From contig DGRV01000006.1 in assembly GCA_002391225.1 (NCBI GenBank), positions 1 to 7,788 of the forward strand: a stretch of 7,788 nucleotides of DNA, given 5' to 3'. Made by a program: the position numbers and the translations under genes. The notes beneath the pieces are model-generated. The model did not search any database and was not told the origin of the DNA. It worked only from the letters and a program-made list of their open reading frames with translations. This DNA is from Christensenella sp. UBA4379. Lineage in GTDB: Bacteria; Bacillota; Clostridia; Christensenellales; Aristaeellaceae. Positions within the stretch are counted from its first letter, which is position 1. Each line of letters starts with the position of its first letter. This document shows, in pieces, positions 1-5,938 of the stretch.

Positions 1-78
1 CCGAACACAGAAGTTAAGCCCTTCAGCGTCGATGGTACTTGGCTGGAGACGGCCCGGGAGAGTAGATCGTCGCCGGAT
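1..78 (+). rRNA. rrf: 5S ribosomal RNA, 3' part (5' end outside window)
   Basis: The opening bases, beginning CCGAACACAGAAGTTAAGCC, are the highly conserved loop B/helix III region of bacterial 5S rRNA. They are followed by the usual GATGGTACT, the GGAGAC segment and the GGGAGAGTAG segment of the 3' half. The molecule should end near base 78, just before a terminator hairpin; the exact last base is estimated. The 5' portion, about a third of the gene, lies outside the window. As the usual last gene of an rRNA operon, it implies 16S and 23S genes to the left. Confidence 0.95.
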
Positions 79-84
79 TCCAAT

Positions 85-112
85 AACACTCGTCGAATGG
101 CGAGTGTTTTTT
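85..112 (+). terminator. Rho-independent terminator of the rRNA operon
   Basis: An 8-bp perfect stem, AACACTCG (85-92) with CGAGTGTT (101-108), encloses an 8-base loop and runs into a T tract ending at 112. It begins a few bases after the predicted 5S end, where an rRNA operon terminator belongs. Confidence 0.88.
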
Positions 113-145
113 CATATCTATATGTTACTATATAAAGAAGTAAGG

Positions 146-175
146 CAAGATAAAAGGCCACTTTAGTTGTGGCCT
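146..175 (-). terminator. Candidate reverse-strand terminator hairpin
   Basis: AGGCCAC (155-161) and GTGGCCT (169-175) form a perfect 7-bp stem with a 7-base loop. Read on the reverse strand the stem is followed by TTTTATCTT, a terminator-like tail; on the forward strand it is followed by GAAAAG and would not terminate. It could stop leftward transcription from the 377-residue gene before it reaches the rRNA operon, though that gene ends about 300 bases away. It could also be a remnant of a decayed mobile element. Confidence 0.35.
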
Positions 176-246
176 GAAAAGAAGTTGCGGTTGCTAAATC
201 TTTCGGTGTGCTATTTATACGATTGTCGGTTATATGCCTTTAAGGC

Positions 247-468
247 ATGGTGCATACCACCGGCTTAGCCGATGGTTATGATATGTACTACGTAATGAAA
301 GCCTACCGGCTTCCAACCAGAGCCTGCTGGTCTTTTGTTCGGCGTAAATTGTATACTATGCTGTTTCCCAGGACCTCACATCCTATGCGTATGCCTGTGC
401 TTTCATTTCTTGTCTCTCACACCTGCTGCAGTATCCAGCGCTTCAAGAATTCATTGGTGGAGAAATGA
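247..468 (+). pseudogene. Decayed fragment resembling IS66-family transposase
   Basis: A 73-residue open stretch carries LADGYDMYY (residues 7-15) followed after 11 residues by ACWSFVRRKLY (residues 26-36). This order and spacing resemble the DGY-x-x-Y ... CWAHxRRKF segment of IS66-type (TnpC) DDE transposases, which spans part of the catalytic domain. An IS66 transposase is about 500 residues; here only about 35 residues match. An in-frame stop lies immediately upstream (241-243), residues after 41 no longer look like the family, and the frame closes at 468. No terminal inverted repeats or companion genes (TnpA, TnpB) were seen. I read it as a degraded remnant in the AT-rich stretch next to the 5S gene. 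The rest of 113-477 shows only the hairpin at 155-175. The short match could be coincidence. Confidence 0.45.
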
Positions 469-477
469 AACAACATA

Positions 478-1611
478 TTACAGGATTGACATTGAACCAT
501 CACGATAGAACATGAAGTCCATAAAAATATCGTTCATACCACCCAATTTCTTAAACAGTTGATAAGCATTGATGATTTCTAGTTTGGATTGATTTGGAAG
601 AGTAAATATAAGCGTGTTTTTTTTGCCTTCTAAGATAAAGTTGATTGATTTTTTTGTTTTGATCATCTCTTCTAAACATTTCATATTATTTGGACCTATC
701 AAAAGTAAATACTCCGATGAATATTCACCTAATTGTGTTTTGGTTGAAGATGTGCTTTGTATAGAAGATAAGCGATATACTGTTCCATCAATGGAAAATT
801 GTATGGATTTACATGCACCTAATTCTTTTACTCCACGATAATAAAAATAAATACCAAATTGTGGAAGACGAGAACTTTTTGTTGTGTTTTGCACTTGAAA
901 CATTGGTACAAACCATGAGTAAGTAAACGGCTCCCTTTTTCTTGTAAGTTCATGTTCAAACATATAAGGATTCATCAAGAGATATTGAGAATCTTTATCT
1001 GAAATAGCCCAGCCTTGATATCCTTTTGCTTGTTTTAATAACTCCAGATCTATAATAACGGGTGCGTAAAATTTCATGCCAAGAGAAATATGATCTTTAT
1101 TCCGAATATATCCGAATGAAACGGAAGTATATGAAGAAACCACAATGTAATTGGATTTGTCTTTGAAGGTATACACAGAACTATCTGGATCCTTATCCAT
1201 GAGTTTAAAGGAATTGTAATACTTTATAAGAGCAGTTCCGATTGCTGTTTGGTTAAGGTTCTGATTTGGGTCTGAACTTGGAGTATCTTCCAAGATCATT
1301 TCAACCGTATTCAATTTATCATTTTTAAAGTGATAACTAATCAACAAGTTGTTACCAAGGCCTTCAATATCAATTGTGACGGGAATATACTTTTCTCTGT
1401 CACCGAGAAGGTTGCGCTTAATCTCTCCATTTGTGATATCAGCGATTTGCTGAGGAGATAATCTCCATGTGTTTAGTTTGGCAAATGGAACAATTGATTC
1501 AGCAGCAGTAAATGCTACAGTTGGATTAGTTGCATCAGCAACTGCAGTGAGCATACCAATAATGAACAAAGACAAAATGAGTATAATCAGAACAATCATT
1601 TTATTTTTCAC
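478..1611 (-). CDS. Exported protein of unknown function, 377 residues
   Basis: I do not recognise this protein. Residues 2-4 are basic (KNK), residues 5-22 form a hydrophobic core, and AVADA (23-27) offers signal peptidase I sites, so it is probably secreted or anchored outside the membrane. Residues about 31-190 are rich in beta-type alternation (ITDIEGLG-like and FKNDKLNTVEMILE segments), then comes a second beta-rich half, about 228-345. It has only two cysteines (267, 312) and no visible catalytic motif, repeat or sortase signal. The start is GTG at 1611: GAGGT at 1621-1625 sits 9 bases upstream, whereas the ATG at codon 5 would be 21 bases away. The gene is strikingly AT-rich (18 of 60 bases are G or C at 1081-1140) beside GC-rich neighbours, suggesting horizontal acquisition. 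It appears to be monocistronic, with a candidate promoter at 1674-1702. Confidence 0.75.
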   Translation of the reverse strand: MKNKMIVLIILILSLFIIGMLTAVADATNPTVAFTAAESIVPFAKLNTWRLSPQQIADITNGEIKRNLLGDREKYIPVTIDIEGLGNNLLISYHFKNDKLNTVEMILEDTPSSDPNQNLNQTAIGTALIKYYNSFKLMDKDPDSSVYTFKDKSNYIVVSSYTSVSFGYIRNKDHISLGMKFYAPVIIDLELLKQAKGYQGWAISDKDSQYLLMNPYMFEHELTRKREPFTYSWFVPMFQVQNTTKSSRLPQFGIYFYYRGVKELGACKSIQFSIDGTVYRLSSIQSTSSTKTQLGEYSSEYLLLIGPNNMKCLEEMIKTKKSINFILEGKKNTLIFTLPNQSKLEIINAYQLFKKLGGMNDIFMDFMFYRDGSMSIL

Positions 1612-1620
1612 GAATTATAT

Positions 1621-1625
1621 ACCTC
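1621..1625 (-). promoter_or_regulatory. Ribosome binding site deciding a GTG start
   Basis: GAGGT on the reverse strand lies 9 bases before the GTG at 1611 and 21 bases before the next in-frame ATG (1599). The spacing favours the GTG as the start of the 377-residue exported protein. Confidence 0.6.
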
Positions 1626-1673
1626 ATTTACTTCATACATTTTAATGATTGAGATTTCCCAGTTTCCTATTTG

Positions 1674-1710
1674 ATTATCGCACTGATTTATTAGACTTCG
1701 AAATATCGAA
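1674..1710 (-). promoter_or_regulatory. Candidate promoter with overlapping dyad, upstream of the exported-protein gene
   Basis: On the reverse strand GATAAT (1674-1679) is preceded by TGC, an extended -10 element, and lies 17 bases from TTCGAA (1697-1702), a weak -35. The -35 lies in an interrupted inverted repeat, TTCGA (1697-1701), four bases, TCGAA (1706-1710), which could be an operator. Transcription would start near 1667, giving a leader of about 55 bases. The region is AT-rich, so promoter-like matches arise easily by chance. Confidence 0.38.
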
Positions 1711-1763
1711 TATAGCTGTCATATATGTTTAGGATGGAAGAAAATGAGATGTTTTCTTTTTTA

Positions 1764-2096
1764 CTATTTCAGGAAATCTTCCCTAGCCGGGGTGAACACG
1801 TCCAGCAGGGTTCCCGCTTCCAGGCAGACCGTTCCGTGTACGGCGTTGCCGGGGACGACGATGGAATCGCCGGGCTTCATTTCCACGCTTTTTCCGGACA
1901 CGGTATAGCGGAACCGTCCGGCCAGCACGTAGCTCAGCTGGGTGTGGGGGTGGGTGTGGTCCGCGCCGACCGCGCCGGTTTCAAAGGCGACCTCTACGGA
2001 CATCAGCTGGTCGTTCCACGCCAGGATTCTGCGGGTCGTGCCGCCGCCCAGGTCCTTGACGACGGTATCTTCGTGCGCTTTGAAAAGGCCTTCCAT
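1764..2096 (-). CDS. KdgF-like cupin (unsaturated uronate processing), 110 residues
   Basis: A single-domain cupin. Motif 1 is GADHTHPHTQLSYVLAG (residues 44-60) with candidate metal ligands H47, H49 and Q53; motif 2 is GDSIVVPGNAVHG (76-88) with H87. The pattern RRILAWNDQLMSV, the HxHPHxQ metal site, and the C-terminal LLDVFTPAREDFL fit KdgF, the cupin that opens 4,5-unsaturated uronates on the way to 5-keto-4-deoxyuronate in pectin and alginate breakdown. The D-x-F-x3-R run (D99, F101, R105) corresponds to a region implicated in KdgF activity. Length, 110, is normal for KdgF. The start is the ATG at 2096, because AGGAGG (2104-2109) sits 7 bases before it; an in-frame ATG at 2126 lacks this. 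It lies 44 bases after the YcxB-like gene, probably in one transcript. Other small cupins share the fold, so the cupin call is firm and the KdgF call is probable. Confidence 0.8.
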   Translation of the reverse strand: MEGLFKAHEDTVVKDLGGGTTRRILAWNDQLMSVEVAFETGAVGADHTHPHTQLSYVLAGRFRYTVSGKSVEMKPGDSIVVPGNAVHGTVCLEAGTLLDVFTPAREDFLK

Positions 2097-2152
2097 GGTG
2101 TTTCCTCCTTCATTTGTCGTACTCATACTTAGTTTTCCTGTCAGGAAATCTT
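1769..2152. repeat. 12-bp direct repeat flanking the cupin gene
   Basis: TCAGGAAATCTT occurs exactly at 1769-1780 and again at 2141-2152, at the 3' ends of the cupin and YcxB-like genes, in different reading frames. The first copy also coincides with the switch from AT-rich to GC-rich DNA. One such pair is expected by chance in a window this long, so its meaning is uncertain. Confidence 0.3.
2104..2109 (-). promoter_or_regulatory. Ribosome binding site fixing the cupin start at 2096
   Basis: A full AGGAGG on the reverse strand is 7 bases before the ATG at 2094-2096. It lies downstream of the ATG at 2124-2126, so the shorter, 110-residue cupin is the likely product. Confidence 0.8.
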
Positions 2153-2707
2153 GTCCTTCATTTTAAGCAGCGGGCTCTGCCTGCATTTGTCCGCCCCGAG
2201 ATGGGAGACGATCATGTTCCAGACTTCGATGTCCGGGGCGTCCGCCTGGCCGTCGGGCAAAAGATAGGCCTTGGCCGGGCTGGCGTAGAGGTAGATGCAG
2301 CCCCGCATCCGGAAGGCCTGCGCCGCCTCGGCCCAGGGCACCGTCACCGCCTCTCCGGCTTTCTGATCGCTGACGACGGTGAAATCCCGGCTGCGCAGGG
2401 TGACGGTGTATACCGGCCGTCCCTTGCCCAGCTTCCATTTTTCCGCCTGGAGGTTGACCTGGGAGAGGAACATCCCCACGTACACGATCGGCAGGCCCAG
2501 GCCCACAGCCAGCAGGACCGCGGCGATCATGCCCGACTGGGGCCTTCGGCTGAACAGGGCGACGAAGGCGAACGCGCAGAGGATCAGCGCGAACAGCGCA
2601 GGTTTTACCCAGCGCTTTCTCAGCCGCAGCATATCAAACCGCGCGAAGCGCCGGAAGGTTTTTTCATCCAGCCGGACCGGAACGACAATCGACTGACGGC
2701 TTCCCAT
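2141..2707 (-). CDS. YcxB-like membrane protein, 188 residues
   Basis: The architecture matches YcxB-type proteins of Firmicutes. A short cytoplasmic N-terminus starts with a beta-prone IVVPVRLDEKTFRRFARFDML, two membrane spans follow (about 35-52 and 60-82), then a soluble C-terminal domain (about 95-155) of the YcxB kind, with TVTLRSRDFTVVSDQ, VPWAEAAQAFRMRGCIYLY and AKAYLLP. The molecular function of this family is unknown; the C-terminal domain probably sits on the cytoplasmic face. The ATG at 2707 is preceded by AAAGGAGGAG at good distance. It reads divergently from the TRAP operon and upstream of the cupin with a 44-base gap, so the two likely share the promoter at 2735-2763. The sequence has no obvious catalytic residues. 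Confidence 0.75.
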   Translation of the reverse strand: MGSRQSIVVPVRLDEKTFRRFARFDMLRLRKRWVKPALFALILCAFAFVALFSRRPQSGMIAAVLLAVGLGLPIVYVGMFLSQVNLQAEKWKLGKGRPVYTVTLRSRDFTVVSDQKAGEAVTVPWAEAAQAFRMRGCIYLYASPAKAYLLPDGQADAPDIEVWNMIVSHLGADKCRQSPLLKMKDKIS

Positions 2708-2734
2708 CCCGTCTCCTCCTTTGCGTTTTCAGAC

Positions 2735-2763
2735 AGTATACAACAATCGGGCGGTTCACGCAA
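2735..2763 (-). promoter_or_regulatory. Promoter of the YcxB-like/cupin pair
   Basis: On the reverse strand TATACT (2735-2740) is 17 bases from TTGCGT (2758-2763). The -10 matches consensus at five of six positions, the -35 at three. It sits about 28 bases upstream of the ATG at 2707, and transcription would start near 2728, just ahead of the ribosome binding site. Confidence 0.5.
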
Positions 2764-2850
2764 TGGGCGGGGGACAGGTTTCTGCCGGCGCGCCGAAAGC
2801 CTGAGGGTCTCTGCGTTCCTGCGGCGATGGGTGGTTTTTTGATTTTCTTA

Positions 2851-2877
2851 TAGACTTTTTGGCCAAATTGTGATAAT
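2851..2877 (+). promoter_or_regulatory. Candidate promoter of the TRAP transporter operon
   Basis: GATAAT (2872-2877) preceded by TGT is an extended -10 element. TAGACT (2851-2856) is a four-of-six -35 with a short 15-base spacer. The start site would fall near 2884, giving a leader of about 40 bases with GGAGGAAAG before the dctP ATG. A weak -35 with an extended -10 is compatible with activator control, but no operator was identified. The region between this and the divergent promoter (2764-2850) also carries the palindrome CGGCGCGCCG at 2786-2795. Confidence 0.45.
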
Positions 2878-2924
2878 ATCCAGAAAAACGGCCCTGCCGT
2901 AAAAAATTCAGGAGGAAAGTATTT

Positions 2925-3911
2925 ATGAAGAAACTGATCGGTTTGTTTCTGGCCCTTTCCCTGCTCGTCGGCTGCTCCGCTGCGATGGCGGACACCGTCA
3001 CCCTGACCTACGCGGAAGTCAACCCCGTGGAAGGCACCATCGTTGGTGAAATGGCCAAGGCCTTCAAGTCCAAGGTGGAAGAGCTCTCCGGCGGCACCGT
3101 GCTGATCGACATCCAGGCCAGCGGCGTGCTGGGCTCTGAAGACCAGATCCTGGACAACCTGCTGGGCTACGGCACCGTGACCGACATCAGCCGTATCTCC
3201 GCTTTCGCGCTGAGCCAGTATGGCTGCACCAAGGCCACCCTGCTCTCCCTGCCCTATGTGTTTGAAAACCGCGAGCACTTCTGGAATTTCGCCACCAGCG
3301 ACCTGGCCAAGGAATTCCTCAACGAGCCCCAGGCCATCGGCCTGCCGCTGCGCGGCCTGTGCTACGGCGAAGAAGGCTTCCGTCATTTCTTCTTCAAGAA
3401 CCCCGTCACCGACATCAACTCCCTCAAGGGCCTGAAGATCCGCGTTTCCTCTGACCCGGTCATGACCGGTCTGGTTTCCGGCCTGGGCGCCTCCGCCACC
3501 ACCGTTCCCTTCACCGAGCTCTACAGCGCGCTGCAGACCGGCGTGGTGGACGCTGCCGAACAGCCCACCGCTAACTATAAGTCCAACGCCTTCCAGGAAG
3601 TGGCTCCCTACTTCATGATGGACGGCCACACCCTGGGCGCCGTGCAGCTGATCATCACCGACACCGCCTGGAACAAGCTGTCCTCCGAACAGCAGGCCTG
3701 GGTGCAGGAAGCTGCTGATTACGCTTCTCAGGTTTGCCGTGAGGTCAGCGAAGCCAAGGAAGCGGAGACCCTGGAAGCCCTGAAGGCTGAAGGCGTCACC
3801 ATCATCGAAGTGCCGGACAAGGCTCCCTGGATCGAAGCGGTCAAGGACGTCGTCACCGCCAACATCAACGGCGAAGACGCTGCCTATCAGCAGATCCTGG
3901 GCATGAAGTAA
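2925..3911 (+). CDS. dctP: TRAP transporter substrate-binding protein DctP
   Basis: The extracytoplasmic solute receptor of a tripartite ATP-independent periplasmic (TRAP) transporter, 328 residues, the usual family length. The leader MKKLIGLFLALSLLVGC has a lipobox (LVGC, Cys17), so the mature protein is probably tethered to the outer face of the membrane. The AMAD at 20-23 would be an alternative signal peptidase I site. Family hallmarks are GVLGSEDQILDNL (67-79), SLPYVF (108-113), GFRHFFFKNPV with DINSLKGLKIRVSSDP (151-178), and FTELYSALQTGVVDAAEQP (196-214). Arg173 is the position of the conserved arginine that binds the ligand carboxylate, so an organic or sugar acid is expected. GGAGGAAAG precedes the ATG. 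It is first in an operon with dctQ and dctM, with a stem-loop after its stop that would favour excess receptor. The ligand cannot be read from the sequence; the nearby KdgF-like cupin hints at a uronate. Confidence 0.93.
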   Translation: MKKLIGLFLALSLLVGCSAAMADTVTLTYAEVNPVEGTIVGEMAKAFKSKVEELSGGTVLIDIQASGVLGSEDQILDNLLGYGTVTDISRISAFALSQYGCTKATLLSLPYVFENREHFWNFATSDLAKEFLNEPQAIGLPLRGLCYGEEGFRHFFFKNPVTDINSLKGLKIRVSSDPVMTGLVSGLGASATTVPFTELYSALQTGVVDAAEQPTANYKSNAFQEVAPYFMMDGHTLGAVQLIITDTAWNKLSSEQQAWVQEAADYASQVCREVSEAKEAETLEALKAEGVTIIEVPDKAPWIEAVKDVVTANINGEDAAYQQILGMK

Positions 3912-3934
3912 TTTTCTGCCAGATATCTTTCCGG

Positions 3935-3959
3935 GGGATGTGGGAAAACCCCACATCCC
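3935..3959 (+). terminator. Intercistronic stem-loop between dctP and dctQ
   Basis: GGGATGTGGG (3935-3944) and CCCACATCCC (3950-3959) form a perfect 10-bp GC-rich stem with a five-base loop, followed by a T-rich but interrupted tail, TCTTTATTTAT. It lies 24 bases after the dctP stop and before the dctQ ribosome binding site. It probably acts as a partial terminator or a 3' shield that keeps receptor mRNA more abundant than permease mRNA, as is common in transporter operons. Confidence 0.75.
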
Positions 3960-3976
3960 TCTTTATTTATGAAGAG

Positions 3977-3983
3977 AAAGGAG
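3977..3983 (+). promoter_or_regulatory. Ribosome binding site supporting a TTG start for dctQ
   Basis: AAAGGAG ends 8 bases before the TTG at 3992. The only ATG in this frame upstream (3938) lies inside the left arm of the stem-loop at 3935-3959 and has no ribosome binding site at usable distance. Confidence 0.65.
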
Positions 3984-3991
3984 CGCTTGAC

Positions 3992-4555
3992 TTGACGGAA
4001 GCGAAAGTACCGCAGATTTTCCGGTCGCTGGAAAAGATTAAGCCTCTTTACGACTGGACCTATAAAATCCTGATGTTCGTGTGCAAGATCCTGCTGATCG
4101 GGGACATCCTGATCACCTGCTGGTCTGTGGCCGGACGCTACATCCCCTTTATCACCGACCCGCACTGGAGCGAGGAAGTCGTCCTGACGCTGATGGTCTA
4201 CATGACGGTGCTGTCCGCCAGCCTGGCCATCCGCCGGGCGGCCCACATCCGGATGACCGCCTTTGACCGCTACCTCCCGGACAAGGTCGTGAAAGCCCTG
4301 GACCTACTGGCGGACATTGCCGTGCTGGTCCTGGGCGTTTACCTGGTGGTGTACGGCATCCGTTTCTGCAATTCGCCCTTAAGCATCCGGGGCAAGTATG
4401 CTTCGATTCCCGGCCTGAGCAAGTTCTGGCAGTACCTGCCGGTGCCGGTAGCCGGCGTGAGCATGATCATTTTTGAGCTGGAGCAGATCTTCCAGCACCT
4501 GGAAGCCTTCTGGCTGCCGGCGAAAAAAACAGCGGAGGAGGGAAATAAGCAATGA
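3992..4555 (+). CDS. dctQ: TRAP transporter small membrane subunit DctQ
   Basis: The small integral-membrane component that pairs with DctM in TRAP uptake. From the TTG at 3992 the product is 187 residues, normal for DctQ. Four hydrophobic segments lie at about 26-46, 63-82, 104-123 and 147-165. The family's most conserved stretch is present: HWSEEVVLTLMVYMTVLSAS (58-77) followed by LAIRRAAHIRMTAFDRYLP (78-96), the W-x-E-E ... A-x-R-x-x-x-H-I pattern. An upstream ATG at 3938 would add 18 residues (MWENPTSLFIYEEKGALD) encoded largely by the stem-loop and ribosome binding site, which I reject. The stop overlaps the dctM start as ATGA, so the two subunits are translationally coupled. The charged C-terminal tail (AKKTAEEGNKQ) contains the dctM ribosome binding site at DNA level. 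Confidence 0.88.
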   Translation: MTEAKVPQIFRSLEKIKPLYDWTYKILMFVCKILLIGDILITCWSVAGRYIPFITDPHWSEEVVLTLMVYMTVLSASLAIRRAAHIRMTAFDRYLPDKVVKALDLLADIAVLVLGVYLVVYGIRFCNSPLSIRGKYASIPGLSKFWQYLPVPVAGVSMIIFELEQIFQHLEAFWLPAKKTAEEGNKQ

Positions 4556-5856
4556 CGCCAGAAACCTTATCAACCCTCATTCTGCTGGGCTCTTTCCTGA
4601 TCATGATCCTGCTTCGTTTCCCCATCGCCTACGCGGTGGGCCTGTCCACCCTGTTCTGCATGATGTCCATGGGTCAGCCGCTGCAGACCATCTCCCAGCA
4701 GATGGTTAAGGGCGTGTGGTCCTTCTCTTTGATGGCCGTTCCCTTCTTCATAACGATGGGCGTGCTGATGGGGACAGGCGGTATCTCGGACAAGCTGATC
4801 GCCCTGGCCAACTCCCTGGTGGGCTGGATGCGCGGCGGCCTGGCGATGGTCAACATCGTGGCCTCCTACTTCTTCGGCGGCATTTCCGGCTCCGCCTCCG
4901 CCGATACCGCTTCCCTGGGCTCCATCCTGATCCCCATGATGGTGGACGAGGGCTATGACGCGGACTTTTCGACCGCCGTCACCATCACCTCTTCCTGCGA
5001 GGGCCTGCTGGTCCCGCCGAGCCACAACATGGTCATCTACGCGACCACGGCCGGCGGTATCTCGGTCGGCGCCCTGTTCATGGCCGGCTATGTGCCCGGC
5101 GCCATCCTGGCGATTTCCCTGATGGTCGGTTCCTATATCATCTCCGTCAAGCGGAACTACCCCAAGGGAGACAAATTCTCGATCAAAAACTTTGTCAAGC
5201 AGCTGGGCAAGAGCATCTGGGCCCTGCTGGCCGTGCTGATCGTGGTGGTCGGCGTGGTCGGCGGCGTCTTTACGGCCACGGAATCCGCCGCCATCGCGGT
5301 CATCTACTCGCTGTTCGTATCGGTCTTTATCTATAAGGGCCTCAACTGGAAGGGCGTGTGGAAGTCCCTGGAGGGCTGCGTGGAGACCCTGTCCATCGTG
5401 CTGATCCTGATCGCCTTCTCCGCGGCCTTCGGCAACTGCCTGACGCTGCTGCACGTGCCCGCCAAGGCGGCCAACCTGATCACTTCGATCTCGTCGAGCC
5501 CCGTCGTGATCGCCCTGCTGCTGAACGTGATTCTGCTGGTGCTGGGCATGATCATGGACATGGCGCCGATCATCCTGATCGCTACCCCCATCCTGCTGCC
5601 GGTGGCCATGTCGGTCGGCATCAACCCGATTCAGTTCGGCATCATGGTGGTGCTCAACTGCGGTATCGGCCTGCTGACGCCGCCGGTCGGCGCGGTGCTG
5701 TTCATCGGCTCCGCCGTGGCCAAGCGCCCGATGGAAAAGGTCGTCAAAGCGACCCTGCCCTTCTATCTGTGCATGCTGGTCGCCCTGCTGCTGATCACCT
5801 TTATCCCGCAGATCAGCCTGTGGCTGCCCCAGATCACCGGCTACAACATTGGGTAA
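4552..5856 (+). CDS. dctM: TRAP transporter large membrane subunit DctM
   Basis: The large TRAP permease subunit, 434 residues (family about 425-430), which carries the substrate and cation path and works with DctQ and the DctP receptor in ion-gradient-driven uptake. It is almost entirely hydrophobic, consistent with a dozen membrane segments. Typical DctM blocks are visible: PFFITMGVLMGTGGISDKLI (64-83), FFGGISGSASADTASLGSILIPMM (107-130), GYDADFSTAVTITSS (134-148) and GLLVPPSHNMVIYA (151-164) in the first half. The second half has the matching LGMIMDMAPIILIATPILLP and CGIGLLTPPVGAVLFIGSAVA blocks, which mirror the first half in the inverted-repeat fold of this ion-transporter superfamily. 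GGAGGAGGG lies ahead of the ATG inside the end of dctQ. It has very high G+C (43 of 60 bases at 5221-5280). No terminator follows directly. Confidence 0.93.
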   Translation: MTPETLSTLILLGSFLIMILLRFPIAYAVGLSTLFCMMSMGQPLQTISQQMVKGVWSFSLMAVPFFITMGVLMGTGGISDKLIALANSLVGWMRGGLAMVNIVASYFFGGISGSASADTASLGSILIPMMVDEGYDADFSTAVTITSSCEGLLVPPSHNMVIYATTAGGISVGALFMAGYVPGAILAISLMVGSYIISVKRNYPKGDKFSIKNFVKQLGKSIWALLAVLIVVVGVVGGVFTATESAAIAVIYSLFVSVFIYKGLNWKGVWKSLEGCVETLSIVLILIAFSAAFGNCLTLLHVPAKAANLITSISSSPVVIALLLNVILLVLGMIMDMAPIILIATPILLPVAMSVGINPIQFGIMVVLNCGIGLLTPPVGAVLFIGSAVAKRPMEKVVKATLPFYLCMLVALLLITFIPQISLWLPQITGYNIG

Positions 5857-5898
5857 GTTTTTTCCAAACAAATTTTCCGCGGCGCTGCCATCCGGGCC

Positions 5899-5938
5899 CA
5901 GCCCTGCGTATCAACCAATGAACGCAGCGCAAGGGCTG
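5899..5938 (+). other. Imperfect stem-loop between dctM and the GG-leader gene
   Basis: CAGCCC (5899-5904) pairs with GGGCTG (5933-5938), and TGCGT (5905-5909) with ACGCA (5922-5926), leaving a one-sided six-base bulge and a 12-base loop. No T tract follows, so it is not an obvious terminator. It may be an mRNA processing or stability element. The rest of the 128-base gap shows no convincing promoter, so the small gene downstream may be read through from the TRAP operon. Confidence 0.35.

Noticed and set aside
113..477. tRNA genes after the 5S rRNA gene
   Set aside because: tRNA clusters often follow 5S genes, but no cloverleaf, GTTCRANYC-type T-arm or CCA end was found here.
1739..1757. Possible terminator, AGAAAA and TTTTCT with T run, after the cupin gene
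   Set aside because: The stem is only six A-T-rich pairs. The T run follows on the forward strand, where no gene ends, and on the reverse strand the tail is not T-rich.
1725..2132. Forward open frame (135 residues) across the cupin gene
   Set aside because: The reverse strand encodes an intact cupin with both motifs and an ideal ribosome binding site. The forward frame has no recognisable motif.
2786..2795. 10-bp palindrome CGGCGCGCCG in the divergent promoter region
   Set aside because: Short GC palindromes are expected in GC-rich DNA. It is outside the core promoter boxes and has no second copy seen, so I do not call it an operator.
2664..3956. Long reverse-strand open frame (430 residues) across dctP
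   Set aside because: It is antisense to dctP, a firm family match with ribosome binding site and signal peptide. The product is a low-complexity Gly/His/Gln-rich shadow of GC-rich coding DNA.
4570..5871. Long reverse-strand open frame (433 residues) across dctM
   Set aside because: It is antisense to the clear DctM sequence, with a composition dominated by D, H, Q and G and no domain or start signal.
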